Shown here piece by piece: positions 55,167-64,000 of a DNA stretch of 64,000 nt. This DNA is from Flavobacterium psychrolimnae (GTDB taxonomy: Bacteria > Bacteroidota > Bacteroidia > Flavobacteriales > Flavobacteriaceae). Position 1 is the stretch's first letter. Every line of letters begins with the position of its first letter. The stretch covers positions 62,001 through 126,000 of the forward strand of contig NZ_QNUX01000005.1 of assembly GCF_003312425.1 (NCBI RefSeq), given 5' to 3'. Under the pieces are notes generated by a model, which was not told the origin of the DNA, did not search any database, and worked only from the letters and a program-made list of their open reading frames with translations. Both the position numbers and the translations under genes were made by a program.

Positions 55167-56387
55167 ATGGCCAAAATAGTTCCTTTCAAAGCAGTTCGTC
55201 CTACTCGTGATAAGGTTTGCCTTGTTACTTGCCGTTCGTATGAAGAATATGTAAACGCAGAATTGGCGGCACAATTGGATTTCAATCCGTTGTCATTTTT
55301 GCACATTCTAAAACCTGCTTACACCAATCAGGAAACTGTGTCTTTCGAAAAAAGATACCGCCAAGTGCATCAAAAATATGAGGATTTCAAAAATGAAATC
55401 ATTCTTGTAAAAGACAAAAAACCCGCAATTTATATTCATAAAATTGTAACTAAAACACAGTCTTTCACAGGGATTATTGCAGGTACAAGTGTAGCCGATT
55501 ATTGCAATAATATCATCAAAAAACACGAAGATATTATCGCTTTCAGAGTTCGATTACTCAAAGATTACATGAAATATTCTGAGTTTAATACCGAACCTGT
55601 TTTGATGACTTATCCAGACAATAAAACGATTGAAAACTGGATTTTTAACTGTACCCAAAAATTAGCTGATTTTGAATTTTCAACAACAAAAAAAGAAATT
55701 CATTATCTGTGGAAAATTGAAGATACATTAGAAATCGATTGGCTTCAGAACATTTTCGAAAAAACAGACAGTCTTTATATTGCTGATGGTCACCATCGTA
55801 CCGAAGCATTAAAATTATTGTCTGAGGAAAATGATGATTCAGAAAACACAGCAAAAAATCATATTCTAAGCTATTTAATTTCTGAAAATAACGTCAAAAT
55901 ATATGAATTCAATCGCTTGGTAAAAGATTTAAACGGTTTTACCAAAGAAGATTTTTTAAAGGAATTAGAAAAGAATTTTATTGTTACAAATAAATTTCAG
56001 CAACCTTTTCAGCCTTCCAAAAAACATGAATTCGGAATGTATCTTAACAATGCCTTTTATAGCTTAATTTTACGTAAAGAAAGTGCTGTTTTCGATACCG
56101 TTTTGGAATGTTTAGACACACAAATTTTATACAAAAAAGTGTTACTGCCTATTCTTGCCATTGAAGATTTGCGAAATGACGAACGAATAGAATATCTTTC
56201 AGGAAAACAATCCCTTTTAGAAGTAAAAAACAAAATTGATCAAGGAGAATTTGAAATCGGTTTTATATTATTTCCATCAAACATTGGAGAAATAAAAGCT
56301 TTGGCTGATGCCAATTTAATAATGCCTCCAAAAAGTACGTACATTGAACCAAAGTTTAGAAGCGGATTAGTCGTTTATGAGCTTTAA
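55167..56387 (+). CDS. DUF1015 domain protein
   Basis: 406 residues from the ATG at 55167; the frame continues to a TTG at 55149 inside a repeat. The DUF1015 signature is visible: AKIVPFKAVRPTRDKV, and YIADGHHRTEALKLL (an HH-type putative active site). Widespread in Bacteroidota; function unknown, though a hydrolase or transferase role is possible. Confidence 0.88.
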   Translation: MAKIVPFKAVRPTRDKVCLVTCRSYEEYVNAELAAQLDFNPLSFLHILKPAYTNQETVSFEKRYRQVHQKYEDFKNEIILVKDKKPAIYIHKIVTKTQSFTGIIAGTSVADYCNNIIKKHEDIIAFRVRLLKDYMKYSEFNTEPVLMTYPDNKTIENWIFNCTQKLADFEFSTTKKEIHYLWKIEDTLEIDWLQNIFEKTDSLYIADGHHRTEALKLLSEENDDSENTAKNHILSYLISENNVKIYEFNRLVKDLNGFTKEDFLKELEKNFIVTNKFQQPFQPSKKHEFGMYLNNAFYSLILRKESAVFDTVLECLDTQILYKKVLLPILAIEDLRNDERIEYLSGKQSLLEVKNKIDQGEFEIGFILFPSNIGEIKALADANLIMPPKSTYIEPKFRSGLVVYEL

Positions 56388-56410
56388 CACCTTAAAATCA
56401 AAACATCAAA

Positions 56411-57073
56411 ATGGGAATAGCGAATAATTTACTCCAAATAAAATCCACTTTACCGGAACACGTAACCTTAGTTGCGGTTTCAAAAACTAAACCTGTTTCA
56501 GATTTAATGGAAGCCTATGAAGCTGGTCAACGCATTTTTGGAGAAAACAAAATCCAAGAAATGGCTGAGAAATGGCAACAAATGCCCAAAGACATTCAAT
56601 GGCACATGATAGGTCACGTTCAGACGAATAAAGTCAAATTTATGGCACCATTTGTGAGCTTGATTCACGGTGTAGATAGTTTGAAATTATTACAGGAAAT
56701 CAATAAACAAGCACTAAAAAACAATAGAATTATAGATTGCTTACTACAAATTTATATTGCGGAAGAGGAAACTAAATTTGGATTAGACGAGGAAGAACTT
56801 GCTTCACTCCTATCCTCGAGTGAATTTCATGAAATGAAAAATATTAGAATCGTTGGATTAATGGGAATGGCTACTTTTACAGACAATAAAGATCAAATCA
56901 AAAAAGAATTTTTGCATTTGAAAACAATTTTCAACAAGACAAAAGAACCAAAAACTGAAAACTGCCAACTGGAAACTATATCTATGGGAATGTCCGGAGA
57001 TTATCAACTTGCAATTGAATGCGGAAGCACTATGGTTCGAATCGGAAGTAGTATCTTTGGGGGACGAAATTGA
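56411..57073 (+). CDS. YggS family PLP-binding protein
   Basis: 220 residues. PLP lysine in LVAVSKTKPVSDLMEAYEAG, then FGENKIQEMAEKW, WHMIGHVQTNKVKF and SMGMSGDYQLAIECGSTMVR. Binds PLP and helps keep vitamin B6 and amino-acid levels balanced; not known to catalyse a reaction. Close after the DUF1015 gene (23 bases). Confidence 0.93.
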   Translation: MGIANNLLQIKSTLPEHVTLVAVSKTKPVSDLMEAYEAGQRIFGENKIQEMAEKWQQMPKDIQWHMIGHVQTNKVKFMAPFVSLIHGVDSLKLLQEINKQALKNNRIIDCLLQIYIAEEETKFGLDEEELASLLSSSEFHEMKNIRIVGLMGMATFTDNKDQIKKEFLHLKTIFNKTKEPKTENCQLETISMGMSGDYQLAIECGSTMVRIGSSIFGGRN

Positions 57074-57166
57074 TTTTCGATTAACGCTTTTTAACCTAGC
57101 AATAGCGAACTGGCGAAAAATTTCAGCTGTTTCTTAACACGAAACATTAAACATTAAACAAAAAAA

Positions 57167-58528
57167 TTGTACGCAATACTCGACATAGAAACCACTGGAG
57201 GACAATTCAACGAGGAAGGAATCACTGAAATCGCCATCTATAAATTTGATGGTCATGAAATCGTGGATCAATTCATCAGCTTGGTCAATCCGGAAATTCC
57301 AATTCAGCCTTTTGTGGTCAAACTCACTGGTATCAATAATGCCATGTTACAATCGGCACCCAAGTTTTTTGAAGTTGCAAAACGCATCATCGAAATGACA
57401 AAAGATTGTATTGTCGTTGCTCATAACGCCTCTTTTGATTACAGAATCCTTCGAACAGAATTCCGCCGATTAGGATACGATTTTGAAGCCCAAACTCTTT
57501 GCACGGTCGAATTGTCAAAAAAACTATTGCCAGAGCAGCCATCCCATAGTTTAGGAAAACTGGTTCGCGCCCTTGGAATCCCAATGGCAGACCGTCATAG
57601 AGCCAGCGGAGATGCATTAGCAACAGTCAAATTATTTAAAATACTTTTAGAAAAAGATTTAGAAAAAGAAATTGTAAAAGATTTTATAAAACTAGAAATC
57701 GAAAAAGGAATTGCTCCAAAATTGCTGGACATTGTTGCGAAATTACCTGCCAAAACTGGTGTTTATTATATTCACAACGAAAAAGGGAATTTGGTTTACA
57801 TTGGCAAAAGCCGAAACATAAAAAAGCGCATCAACCAGCATTTTACAGGAACTTCCACGAAATGTAAAAAGATTCAAGCCGAAGTTTTCACTGTAACGTA
57901 TGATGAAACCGGAAGTGAATTGATTGCTTTATTGAAAGAAAGTGAAGAAATAAAAATCAATAAACCCATCTATAACAGAGCACAGCGAAAAAGTATTTTT
58001 CAACTGGCTTTGTATGCTGAAAAAGATAAAAATGGCTACATCAATCTGAAACTTCAAAAAGCAGATGGTCGAAAAAAAGAAATTACCTCTTTTACTTCGC
58101 TGCAGGAAGGCAAAAATGCACTGTTCCGAATCACTTCTCATTACAATTTATGTCAGAAACTGACCGGCTTGTATCATACTAAAACAAATTGTTTTCAATA
58201 TAGTATAAAAGAGTGCGACGGCGCTTGTATTGGTATGGTTTCACCTGAAGAATACAATGCAAGAGTGCTTAGTTTTATCGAGAAAAACAGTTTCGAAAAT
58301 CAAAACATGGTCTTAATTGATAAAGGAAGAACCATCAGCGAGCGATCAGCAGTTTTGATAGAAAACGGAATTTACAAAGGGTATGCTTTTTATGATTTAA
58401 ACTATCAAATCAATAACATCGAAATACTGAGAAACATCATTATTCCGATGCAAAATAATCGTGATACTAAAAATATCATCCAAGGCCACATCCGAAAAAA
58501 TAAGACCCTAAAAACCTTGAAATTCTAA
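57167..58528 (+). CDS. Exonuclease (DnaQ-like) plus GIY-YIG nuclease fusion protein
   Basis: 453 residues, TTG start (MYAILDIETTGG). N-terminal DEDDh exonuclease: Asp6 and Glu8 in DIETTG, HNASFDYRIL and HRASGDALATVKLF. A GIY-YIG nuclease begins at about 198 (GVYYIHNEKGNLVYIGKS). The C-terminal part (about 300-453) resembles Cho/UvrC N-terminal-associated sequence, but the UvrC RNase H-like half is absent. The layout matches Cho-type epsilon-like proteins in Gram-negatives. Probably DNA repair. Confidence 0.88.
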   Translation: MYAILDIETTGGQFNEEGITEIAIYKFDGHEIVDQFISLVNPEIPIQPFVVKLTGINNAMLQSAPKFFEVAKRIIEMTKDCIVVAHNASFDYRILRTEFRRLGYDFEAQTLCTVELSKKLLPEQPSHSLGKLVRALGIPMADRHRASGDALATVKLFKILLEKDLEKEIVKDFIKLEIEKGIAPKLLDIVAKLPAKTGVYYIHNEKGNLVYIGKSRNIKKRINQHFTGTSTKCKKIQAEVFTVTYDETGSELIALLKESEEIKINKPIYNRAQRKSIFQLALYAEKDKNGYINLKLQKADGRKKEITSFTSLQEGKNALFRITSHYNLCQKLTGLYHTKTNCFQYSIKECDGACIGMVSPEEYNARVLSFIEKNSFENQNMVLIDKGRTISERSAVLIENGIYKGYAFYDLNYQINNIEILRNIIIPMQNNRDTKNIIQGHIRKNKTLKTLKF

Positions 58529-58552
58529 TCGATTGTTAATCGAATAAAAAGT

Positions 58553-59383
58553 ATGCAAAGAATAAAGTCGAAATTTGACGCTTTCAGACAAAAAACGAAT
58601 ATCGTAATTTACGGAACCAATACAGCTTCCGGACGATTATTTGATTTGGTACTTTTGGGTGTTATTTTACTCAGCGTTATAATTGTCATGCTGGAAACTG
58701 TAAAAGGTTTCGATATTAAATACCATCACGAACTAATTATTTTAGAGTGGGTTATCACCGTATTTTTCACTTTAGAATACATTCTGCGCATCATTTCAAT
58801 CCAAAAACCCTGGAAATACATCTTTAGTTTCTACGGGATAATTGACTTGATTGCCACAATACCAATGTATTTTTCTTTGTTTTTTGTTGGAACCAGTGTA
58901 TTAACAGTGGTCAGAGCGCTGAGATTATTGCGATTATTCAAAATTTTAAAACATCCGCAGTTCTCCAGCCAATCTACACACCTCAAAGAAGCGTTGATTG
59001 CCAGCAAAGGAAAAATATTGATTTTCATTTATTTTATGCTTATCAGCAGTATCATCATCGGCTCCGTAATGTATGTAGTCGAAGGAAAAGAAGGCGGTTT
59101 CACCAGTATTCCAATCAGTATTTACTGGACTATCGTCACGCTCACAACTGTAGGATATGGAGATATTTCGCCTATAACGCCACTGGGACAAGCCATCGCA
59201 TCGGTAGTAATGATTATGGGTTACGGAATAATTGCCGTTCCTACAGGAATAGTTTCAGCTGAGTTTGCCAATAGCAACCGCAAAAAACCATGGTCTGAGA
59301 GAATCAATCCTTGTAATGTATGCGGTACTGAGGGACATGAATTTAATGCAAAATACTGTTTCCATTGCGGAGCTGAACTATAA
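58553..59383 (+). CDS. Voltage-gated-type K+ channel with C-terminal zinc ribbon
   Basis: 276 residues, six membrane segments. S4-like VVRALRLLRLFKILK with several Arg, and the selectivity filter Thr199-Val-Gly-Tyr-Gly203-Asp204 are visible. The cytoplasmic tail is short and holds two CxxC knuckles (Cys254, Cys257, Cys269, Cys272), as in a zinc ribbon. It follows the exonuclease gene by 24 bases. The zinc-ribbon tail may be a regulatory add-on. Confidence 0.9.
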   Translation: MQRIKSKFDAFRQKTNIVIYGTNTASGRLFDLVLLGVILLSVIIVMLETVKGFDIKYHHELIILEWVITVFFTLEYILRIISIQKPWKYIFSFYGIIDLIATIPMYFSLFFVGTSVLTVVRALRLLRLFKILKHPQFSSQSTHLKEALIASKGKILIFIYFMLISSIIIGSVMYVVEGKEGGFTSIPISIYWTIVTLTTVGYGDISPITPLGQAIASVVMIMGYGIIAVPTGIVSAEFANSNRKKPWSERINPCNVCGTEGHEFNAKYCFHCGAEL

Positions 59384-59391
59384 TTTATTAA

Positions 59392-59539
59392 TTGGAAGCA
59401 ATTCCAGCTGTACACTGCAACTCCTCGTTATTTTAGTTGTTTTTCTAAGGCATAAAAGGAGCTTCCTCCAGTCGCTCTTTTACACCAAGAAAAACTAACT
59501 TCCATAACTCCGGGGTTTCCGTTTCCATCTGGGCTAAAA
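59392..59539. repeat. Dispersed inverted-repeat element (cggggctaaa family), long copy
   Basis: Begins TTGGAAGCAATTCCAGCTG and ends TTCCATCTGGGCTAAAA, just before the miaA ATG. A diverged, longer relative of the elements at 25581 and 32000. Confidence 0.55.
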
Positions 59540-59544
59540 AAAAT

Positions 59545-60462
59545 ATGAAATACTTAATCACTATTGTCGGACCTACAGCTATCGGAAAAACTTCCCTAAG
59601 TATTGTTTTAGCCAATTATTTCAAATGCGATATTCTTTCCTGCGATAGCCGACAGTTTTTCAAGGAAATGACCATTGGAACTGCAGTTCCCAATGAATCG
59701 GAACTAGCTGCAGCAAATCACCATTTCATCCAAAACAAATCTATATTCGAGAATTATACCGTTGGGGATTATGAAAAAGAAGCGATTGCAAAATTGGAAG
59801 AATTATTTTTGACAAATGATTATACCATTTTAGTTGGCGGTTCCGGATTGTACGTTGATGCTATTCTAAAAGGTTTTGATGAATTTCCGGAAATTGACTC
59901 TTCAGTTCGTACTGAAATAAATACGAATTATGAAAAATTAGGAATCGGATATTTACAGCAAAAACTCGAAGTTTTAGATCCTGAGTACTACAAAAATTTA
60001 ACTGTCGAAAATCCTCAAACTTTGCAAAACCCGCAACGAATGATGCGTTTTGTAGAAGTCTGTTTGGGTTCCGGAAAACCATATTCTTCTTTTTTAAATC
60101 AAAAGCAAAACAGTCGCACCTTCACTCCTATTTTAATTGGACTGGAAGCCGATAGAAAAGTCATTTACAACCGAATCAATCAACGCGTTGACATTATGAT
60201 GAACGAAGGTTTACTAGCAGAAGCCAAAACGTTATTTCCAAATAAAGAATTGAATGCTTTGCAAACTGTGGGTTACAGAGAATTATTTAGCTACTTTGAC
60301 CGAGAAATTTCATTGGAATTTGCCATCGAAGAAATAAAGAAAAATACCCGACGATTCTCAAAACGCCAATTGACCTGGTTCAAAAGAAATGAAAACACAA
60401 AATGGTTTGATTTTGAAACTCCGTATGGAACTATTGTGGAGTACATCAATTCAAAAAAGTAA
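59545..60462 (+). CDS. miaA: tRNA dimethylallyltransferase
   Basis: 305 residues. Adds the dimethylallyl group to A37 in tRNAs reading UNN codons. P-loop VGPTAIGKTS, SCDSRQFFKEMTIGTA and GGSGLYVDAIL are visible. The MiaE hydroxylase at 11249-11842 would act on the product after MiaB methylthiolation; miaB is not in the window. Confidence 0.94.
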   Translation: MKYLITIVGPTAIGKTSLSIVLANYFKCDILSCDSRQFFKEMTIGTAVPNESELAAANHHFIQNKSIFENYTVGDYEKEAIAKLEELFLTNDYTILVGGSGLYVDAILKGFDEFPEIDSSVRTEINTNYEKLGIGYLQQKLEVLDPEYYKNLTVENPQTLQNPQRMMRFVEVCLGSGKPYSSFLNQKQNSRTFTPILIGLEADRKVIYNRINQRVDIMMNEGLLAEAKTLFPNKELNALQTVGYRELFSYFDREISLEFAIEEIKKNTRRFSKRQLTWFKRNENTKWFDFETPYGTIVEYINSKK

Positions 60463-60489
60463 ACCAAAAATCAATATTTCTAAAATAGA

Positions 60490-60514
60490 AATTCATAATT
60501 CATAATTCATAATT
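60490..60514. repeat. aattcat tandem repeat
   Basis: AATTCAT in three consecutive copies upstream of the thioesterase gene. Same type as at 22748-22779. Confidence 0.6.
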
Positions 60515-60520
60515 ATTTAT

Positions 60521-61261
60521 ATGCCTATCTCTCCAAATTTCACTTCCATATTAAGCAAAGATTGGGAAATCAATTTTACACAATGCGCACCAAACGGTTT
60601 TTTAAAATATACTGATTTATGTAATATGCTGCAATTAACGGCTGCTGCACATTCAGAAGTTGGTGGAATCAGTTTTTCGGACATGCAGGAATTTGACCAA
60701 GCTTGGGTTTTGAGCAGAATGCGTGTTGAAATAACCAAGTTGCCAAAATGGGGTGATACTGTAACTGTAAAAACATGGATTAATTCCCTGGAAAACTCCC
60801 GTTCCGTTCGGGCGCTGGAAATGCACATAAATGGCGAAAAAATTGTGGGTTCTGAGACTTTTTGGGCAGTTTTTAATACTAAAAAGCGTCGGCCGGAAGG
60901 ATTGGCTTTACCGTTTGAACATTTTGAATTATATCCCGAAAAAAGAGCTACTCTTGAAGGTTTTTCTAAAATAAATTTCAGTAGTGAGAAAGAAATTGTT
61001 TTTGAAAAAAGCGTCTTTTTATCTGATTTAGATATTGTAAATCATGTCAATAATGTAAAATATTTAGAATGGTGTTTGGACTTAGTTGATGAAAAATTAA
61101 TTCTCAATCAAAAAATTGAAAGTTTAGAAATGAATTTCTTAAAAGAATTATCACTAAAAGATAAAGTCATCATTCACGAAAGTATTTCAGAAAAAGAAAC
61201 TGTTTTTAGCATTACTAAAGAAGATAAAACGAGTTTTGCTTTACAATTGAACTGGAAATAA
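60521..61261 (+). CDS. Acyl-ACP thioesterase
   Basis: 246 residues, double hot-dog fold of the FatA/FatB type. Visible: YTDLCNMLQLTAAAHSEVGG, DQAWVLSRMRVEI, WINSLENSRSVRALEM and the second hot-dog LSDLDIVNHVNNVKYLEW. Releases free fatty acids from acyl carrier protein. Follows miaA by 58 bases. Confidence 0.92.
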   Translation: MPISPNFTSILSKDWEINFTQCAPNGFLKYTDLCNMLQLTAAAHSEVGGISFSDMQEFDQAWVLSRMRVEITKLPKWGDTVTVKTWINSLENSRSVRALEMHINGEKIVGSETFWAVFNTKKRRPEGLALPFEHFELYPEKRATLEGFSKINFSSEKEIVFEKSVFLSDLDIVNHVNNVKYLEWCLDLVDEKLILNQKIESLEMNFLKELSLKDKVIIHESISEKETVFSITKEDKTSFALQLNWK

Positions 61262-61280
61262 AACACACTATTTTGCTCCA

Positions 61281-61310
61281 AAAAAAAAAAGCCTCAATTT
61301 CTTGAGGCTT
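61281..61310 (-). terminator. Terminator of the two-component operon
   Basis: AAGCCTCAA / TTGAGGCTT with a four-base loop. On the minus strand the T-run (plus-strand A-run at 61281-61290) follows the hairpin, so it ends the response-regulator message. Confidence 0.85.
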
Positions 61311-61318
61311 AAATCTAT

Positions 61319-62035
61319 TTATTCTGCTACTTTGTTCTTAACTACTAATCTGAATCCTTCTCCGTGGATGTTCAAAATTTCTACATCTTCATCAAGTTTC
61401 AAATACTTTCTCAATTTAGCGATGTACACATCCATACTTCTTGAAGTAAAATAGTTATCATCTCTCCAGATTTTTGTCAAGGCTAATTCTCTTGGCATCA
61501 AATCATTTTCGTGAAGAATCAACATTTTCAATAATTCATTCTCTTTTGGAGATAATTTTATTGGCTCTTCATTATTAAAAGTTAAAAAACGAAGCTTCGA
61601 ATTCAAATGGAATTTTCCAATATTAAATTCAAACTGTACTTGTTCAGCTTTTGTATCCGATGATTTTCTTTGAATAATTGCTTTAATTTTCATCAACAAT
61701 ACTTCAGAATCAAAAGGTTTGTTCAAGTAATCATCAGCGCCAGCTTTATAACCTTTCAGCACATCTTCTTTCATAGATTTTGCTGTCAAGAAAATAATAG
61801 GCACTTCATTATTTTTTTCTCTGATTTCTTTTGCTAACGTATATCCATCTTTATAAGGCATCATAACATCCAGAATACATAAATCAAAAGTGTCTTTCTT
61901 GAATTTTTCAAATCCTTCCATTCCATTTTTCGCCAAAGTGACGTCAAAATCATTAAGCATTAAATAATCCTTTAAAACCGCACCAAAATTAAGGTCATCT
62001 TCGACTAAAAGTATTTTTTTATTTACATTTTCCAT
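61319..62035 (-). CDS. OmpR/PhoB family response regulator
   Basis: 238 residues. Receiver domain with phospho-acceptor Asp56 (ILDVMMPYKDG), switch residues in IFLTAKSM and Lys in LNKPFDSEV, and a winged-helix C-terminal domain (SPKENELLKMLILHENDLM, WRDDNYFTSRSMDVYIAKL). Paired with the histidine kinase gene three bases upstream. Probably regulates transcription in response to an unknown envelope signal. Confidence 0.94.
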   Translation of the reverse strand: MENVNKKILLVEDDLNFGAVLKDYLMLNDFDVTLAKNGMEGFEKFKKDTFDLCILDVMMPYKDGYTLAKEIREKNNEVPIIFLTAKSMKEDVLKGYKAGADDYLNKPFDSEVLLMKIKAIIQRKSSDTKAEQVQFEFNIGKFHLNSKLRFLTFNNEEPIKLSPKENELLKMLILHENDLMPRELALTKIWRDDNYFTSRSMDVYIAKLRKYLKLDEDVEILNIHGEGFRLVVKNKVAE

Positions 62036-62038
62036 ATT

Positions 62039-63622
62039 CTAATTTATTAATGGTAATTTTATAATGAAGGTACTCCCTTTTCCCTTTTCACTTTCTACAT
62101 AAACTTGACCGTTGTGGTCGTCAACAATTCTTTTTACATATGCTAAACCTAATCCATGTCCTTTCACATTATGGATATCACCGGTATGCTCTCTGTAAAA
62201 CTTTTCAAAAATTCTTTTCTGAGCAATTTTACTCATTCCCAAACCTTTATCTTTTACTTTAATAATAATCATGTCTTTGATATTCTCAGTAAAAATTTCA
62301 ATCTCTGGAACGTTTGGAGAATATTTGATTGCATTCTCCAGGATATTCACAATCACATTGGTAAAATGAACATCATTAATTAAAACTGTAGTACGCACAG
62401 CATTAAAATGGCTTTTAATTGTACCTTCTCTATCTTCCAAGATTAGATTTACATGCTCAATTGCATCGTTTATAATCTCATGGATATTATGTGATTCTTT
62501 GATAATATTTAATTCTTTCTTTTCTAATTTAGAAATACGAAGTACATTTTCTACTTGGGCGTGCATTCGTTTGTTTTCATCCTTAATCATTTGAAGGTAT
62601 CGCAAAACCTTTTCTTTATCATCAATTATTTTTGGATTTCTGATGGCATCCAAAGCTAAATTAATGGTAGCAATAGGTGTTTTGAACTCGTGTGTCATGT
62701 TATTTATAAAATCATTCTTGATTTCAGAAATTTGTCTTTGACGAATTAATTGATTCAAAGCACTTGAATATGCAATAAGAATAATTAGCGTAAATATGAT
62801 CGAAAGCACTGTTATACTTACCAGCTCTGACAACAAAAATTTCTTTTTGTGAGGAAATGTAACAAGTAATTGGTATTTACTGTTCCCTTCATTATCAGTA
62901 AATATCGGAATAGAATACGTAGCTTCTTTATTGTATTTAAATTCGTTCGATTTTACAGCAGTCGCCAAATTATTATTGTAAATACTAAATTCGAATTTTG
63001 TATTTACACCAGATTCTTCTAATTCTTTTTTGATAAGTTTATTCAATGTTTCTTTAGAAACTCGTTCTTGAATAGGTAGAACAGAGGCGAAATCTTTGTA
63101 AAATATTTCAAATGAAGCGTTATCTAAAACATCTAAATTCCCTGTTTTTTCAACTCTAATATCAGGAATTAAACTTTGTGTTACCCCTGATTTATCAATA
63201 GAATTATTGTTATAAACTTCTGTGACGCGTTTAGAACTGAAGCTCTTGAATTTCTCACTATCAAATTTTTTATCAAAGAACGTTGGCGAAATATTATAAT
63301 CTTCAGAAATTATACTGTTTGAATATATAATTGTTTTATTAGTTCTCGGATTTTTTTGAACATAATAAAATTCTAATATATCATCCTTTTTGGGTACTTT
63401 TCCTGTACTGTCTTTGTAATGATTTATTTTATCATAAAAATTGTACGCTTCCTGCTTTTGAACCTTATCTGCCACATTACCAATCACTTGCTTAACATGG
63501 AATTTAAATTGCTCATCATTATTTTTAAAAGACGTATTAAACCAATACACCTGAACAAGAATAATCCCAATTAGGGACAAGCTCATTAATAAAACAAGTA
63601 ATCTAAAAAAAAGTTTATTCAT
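62039..63622 (-). CDS. Sensor histidine kinase
   Basis: 527 residues. Membrane helix near the N-terminus (about 8-26), a periplasmic region (about 30-265), a second helix (about 268-292), then the kinase core: phospho-acceptor His311 in NNMTHEFKTPIA, N-box VIVNILENAIKYS, G1 KDKGLGMS and G2 GHGLGLAYVKRIV. Membrane sensor of the operon with the response regulator. Signal unknown. Confidence 0.94.
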   Translation of the reverse strand: MNKLFFRLLVLLMSLSLIGIILVQVYWFNTSFKNNDEQFKFHVKQVIGNVADKVQKQEAYNFYDKINHYKDSTGKVPKKDDILEFYYVQKNPRTNKTIIYSNSIISEDYNISPTFFDKKFDSEKFKSFSSKRVTEVYNNNSIDKSGVTQSLIPDIRVEKTGNLDVLDNASFEIFYKDFASVLPIQERVSKETLNKLIKKELEESGVNTKFEFSIYNNNLATAVKSNEFKYNKEATYSIPIFTDNEGNSKYQLLVTFPHKKKFLLSELVSITVLSIIFTLIILIAYSSALNQLIRQRQISEIKNDFINNMTHEFKTPIATINLALDAIRNPKIIDDKEKVLRYLQMIKDENKRMHAQVENVLRISKLEKKELNIIKESHNIHEIINDAIEHVNLILEDREGTIKSHFNAVRTTVLINDVHFTNVIVNILENAIKYSPNVPEIEIFTENIKDMIIIKVKDKGLGMSKIAQKRIFEKFYREHTGDIHNVKGHGLGLAYVKRIVDDHNGQVYVESEKGKGSTFIIKLPLIN

Positions 63623-63681
63623 CGAAACAAATTTAGCATTTTAACAATATATTAAATAATAGATTAACCAAACATTAACAC

Positions 63682-64000
63682 CTAAGTATGTTTTTGTTTA
63701 ATCTTTAAAATTTTAAGAATTTGATCAACTTCTCGTTTTGCAGTATCTAGAGAAATATTTTCAACGACAAAATCACTTTTTGCAATTCGTTTTTCATCGG
63801 GCCATTGCGCTTCCATTTTTTTCAAAACAAGTTCGCGAGTAGTTTTGTCACGCTCTAGAACACGCTTCAGCCTTGTTTCTATTGGAGCTGTGACTGTTAT
63901 GATTATATCGCATTCTTTATATCGTCCACTTTCAAATAAAATAGCCGCTTCATAAATAATGTAAGGAACTGTTTTATTTTCTAAAAGCCAGAGTTCAAAA
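63682..64000 (-). CDS. coaE: Dephospho-CoA kinase, C-terminal part (cut by the window end)
   Basis: About 106 codons of a frame that runs past the right edge on the minus strand. It reads, for example, VPYIIYEAAILFESGRYKEC, then CDIIITVTAPIETRLKRVLE and EAQWPDEKRIAKSDFVVEN, which are hallmark segments of CoaE, the last enzyme of coenzyme A synthesis. It ends at the TAG at 63682-63684. The P-loop N-terminus lies outside. Confidence 0.92.
   Translation of the reverse strand, partial: FELWLLENKTVPYIIYEAAILFESGRYKECDIIITVTAPIETRLKRVLERDKTTRELVLKKMEAQWPDEKRIAKSDFVVENISLDTAKREVDQILKILKIKQKHT

Overview
The window looks like a chromosomal segment of a Flavobacterium-type member of the Bacteroidota. 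Evidence seen in the sequence: AT-rich DNA, few Shine-Dalgarno sites, several promoters of the Bacteroidota form TTG-N17..19-TAnnTTTG, a PorP/SprF protein next to a 1461-residue PKD/SprB-repeat protein with a type IX secretion (gliding) C-terminal domain, a bacillithiol-associated YtxJ protein, and an arginine operon of the Bacteroidota type with an N-acyl-ornithine carbamoyltransferase. No rRNA, complete tRNA, CRISPR array, transposase or integrase was found.

Layout. 0-0.75 kb: a tRNA 3'-end remnant with its terminator duplicated, possibly the scar or edge of an integrated element. 0.7-9.7 kb: alcohol dehydrogenase, YitT transporter-like protein, an unknown small protein overlapping a TPR-adenylate cyclase, a small membrane protein, a Qnr-like pentapeptide-repeat protein, and an adaptor-permease-ATPase efflux/lipoprotein-type ABC operon. 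10-16 kb: AraC regulator with a lone receiver protein, miaE, glyA, fahA and a lipoprotein. 16.1-27 kb: the arginine/proline block, in order promoter, possible leader peptide, GNAT acyltransferase, argG, argC, argD, proA, proB, argF', argB, argE, argH. Together these can make arginine from glutamate through N-acylated intermediates, with proline synthesis embedded. 27-32 kb: ytxJ, clpB, osmC-like and DUF808 genes. 32.2-35.3 kb: an accessory stretch of small unrelated genes (membrane protein, DUF2971, MepB, a broken small membrane protein), with imperfect palindromic elements between them, resembling a gene-cassette array. 35.8-41.2 kb: PorP/SprF plus the giant adhesin-like protein. 41.6-45.3 kb: aguB and aguA (agmatine to putrescine) with a choice-of-anchor I lipoprotein between them. 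45.4-64 kb: mostly housekeeping genes, including M1 peptidase, smpB, a self-regulating-looking XRE-Fic protein, pcm, an oxidoreductase, 3-hydroxyacyl-CoA dehydrogenase, DUF1015, YggS, an exonuclease-GIY-YIG fusion, a K+ channel with a zinc ribbon, miaA, acyl-ACP thioesterase, a two-component system and the 3' part of coaE.

Intergenic regions carry several families of dispersed inverted repeats (GC-rich, 'cggggctaaa'-ended, and AT-rich gtttaa/aattcat types) that look like the organism's own intergenic repeats. The most interesting unexplained structures are the cassette-like array at 32.2-35.3 kb, the possible Arg-codon leader peptide before the arginine operon, the Ser at the specificity position of the ornithine carbamoyltransferase, and the palindromes overlapping the promoter of the XRE-Fic gene.
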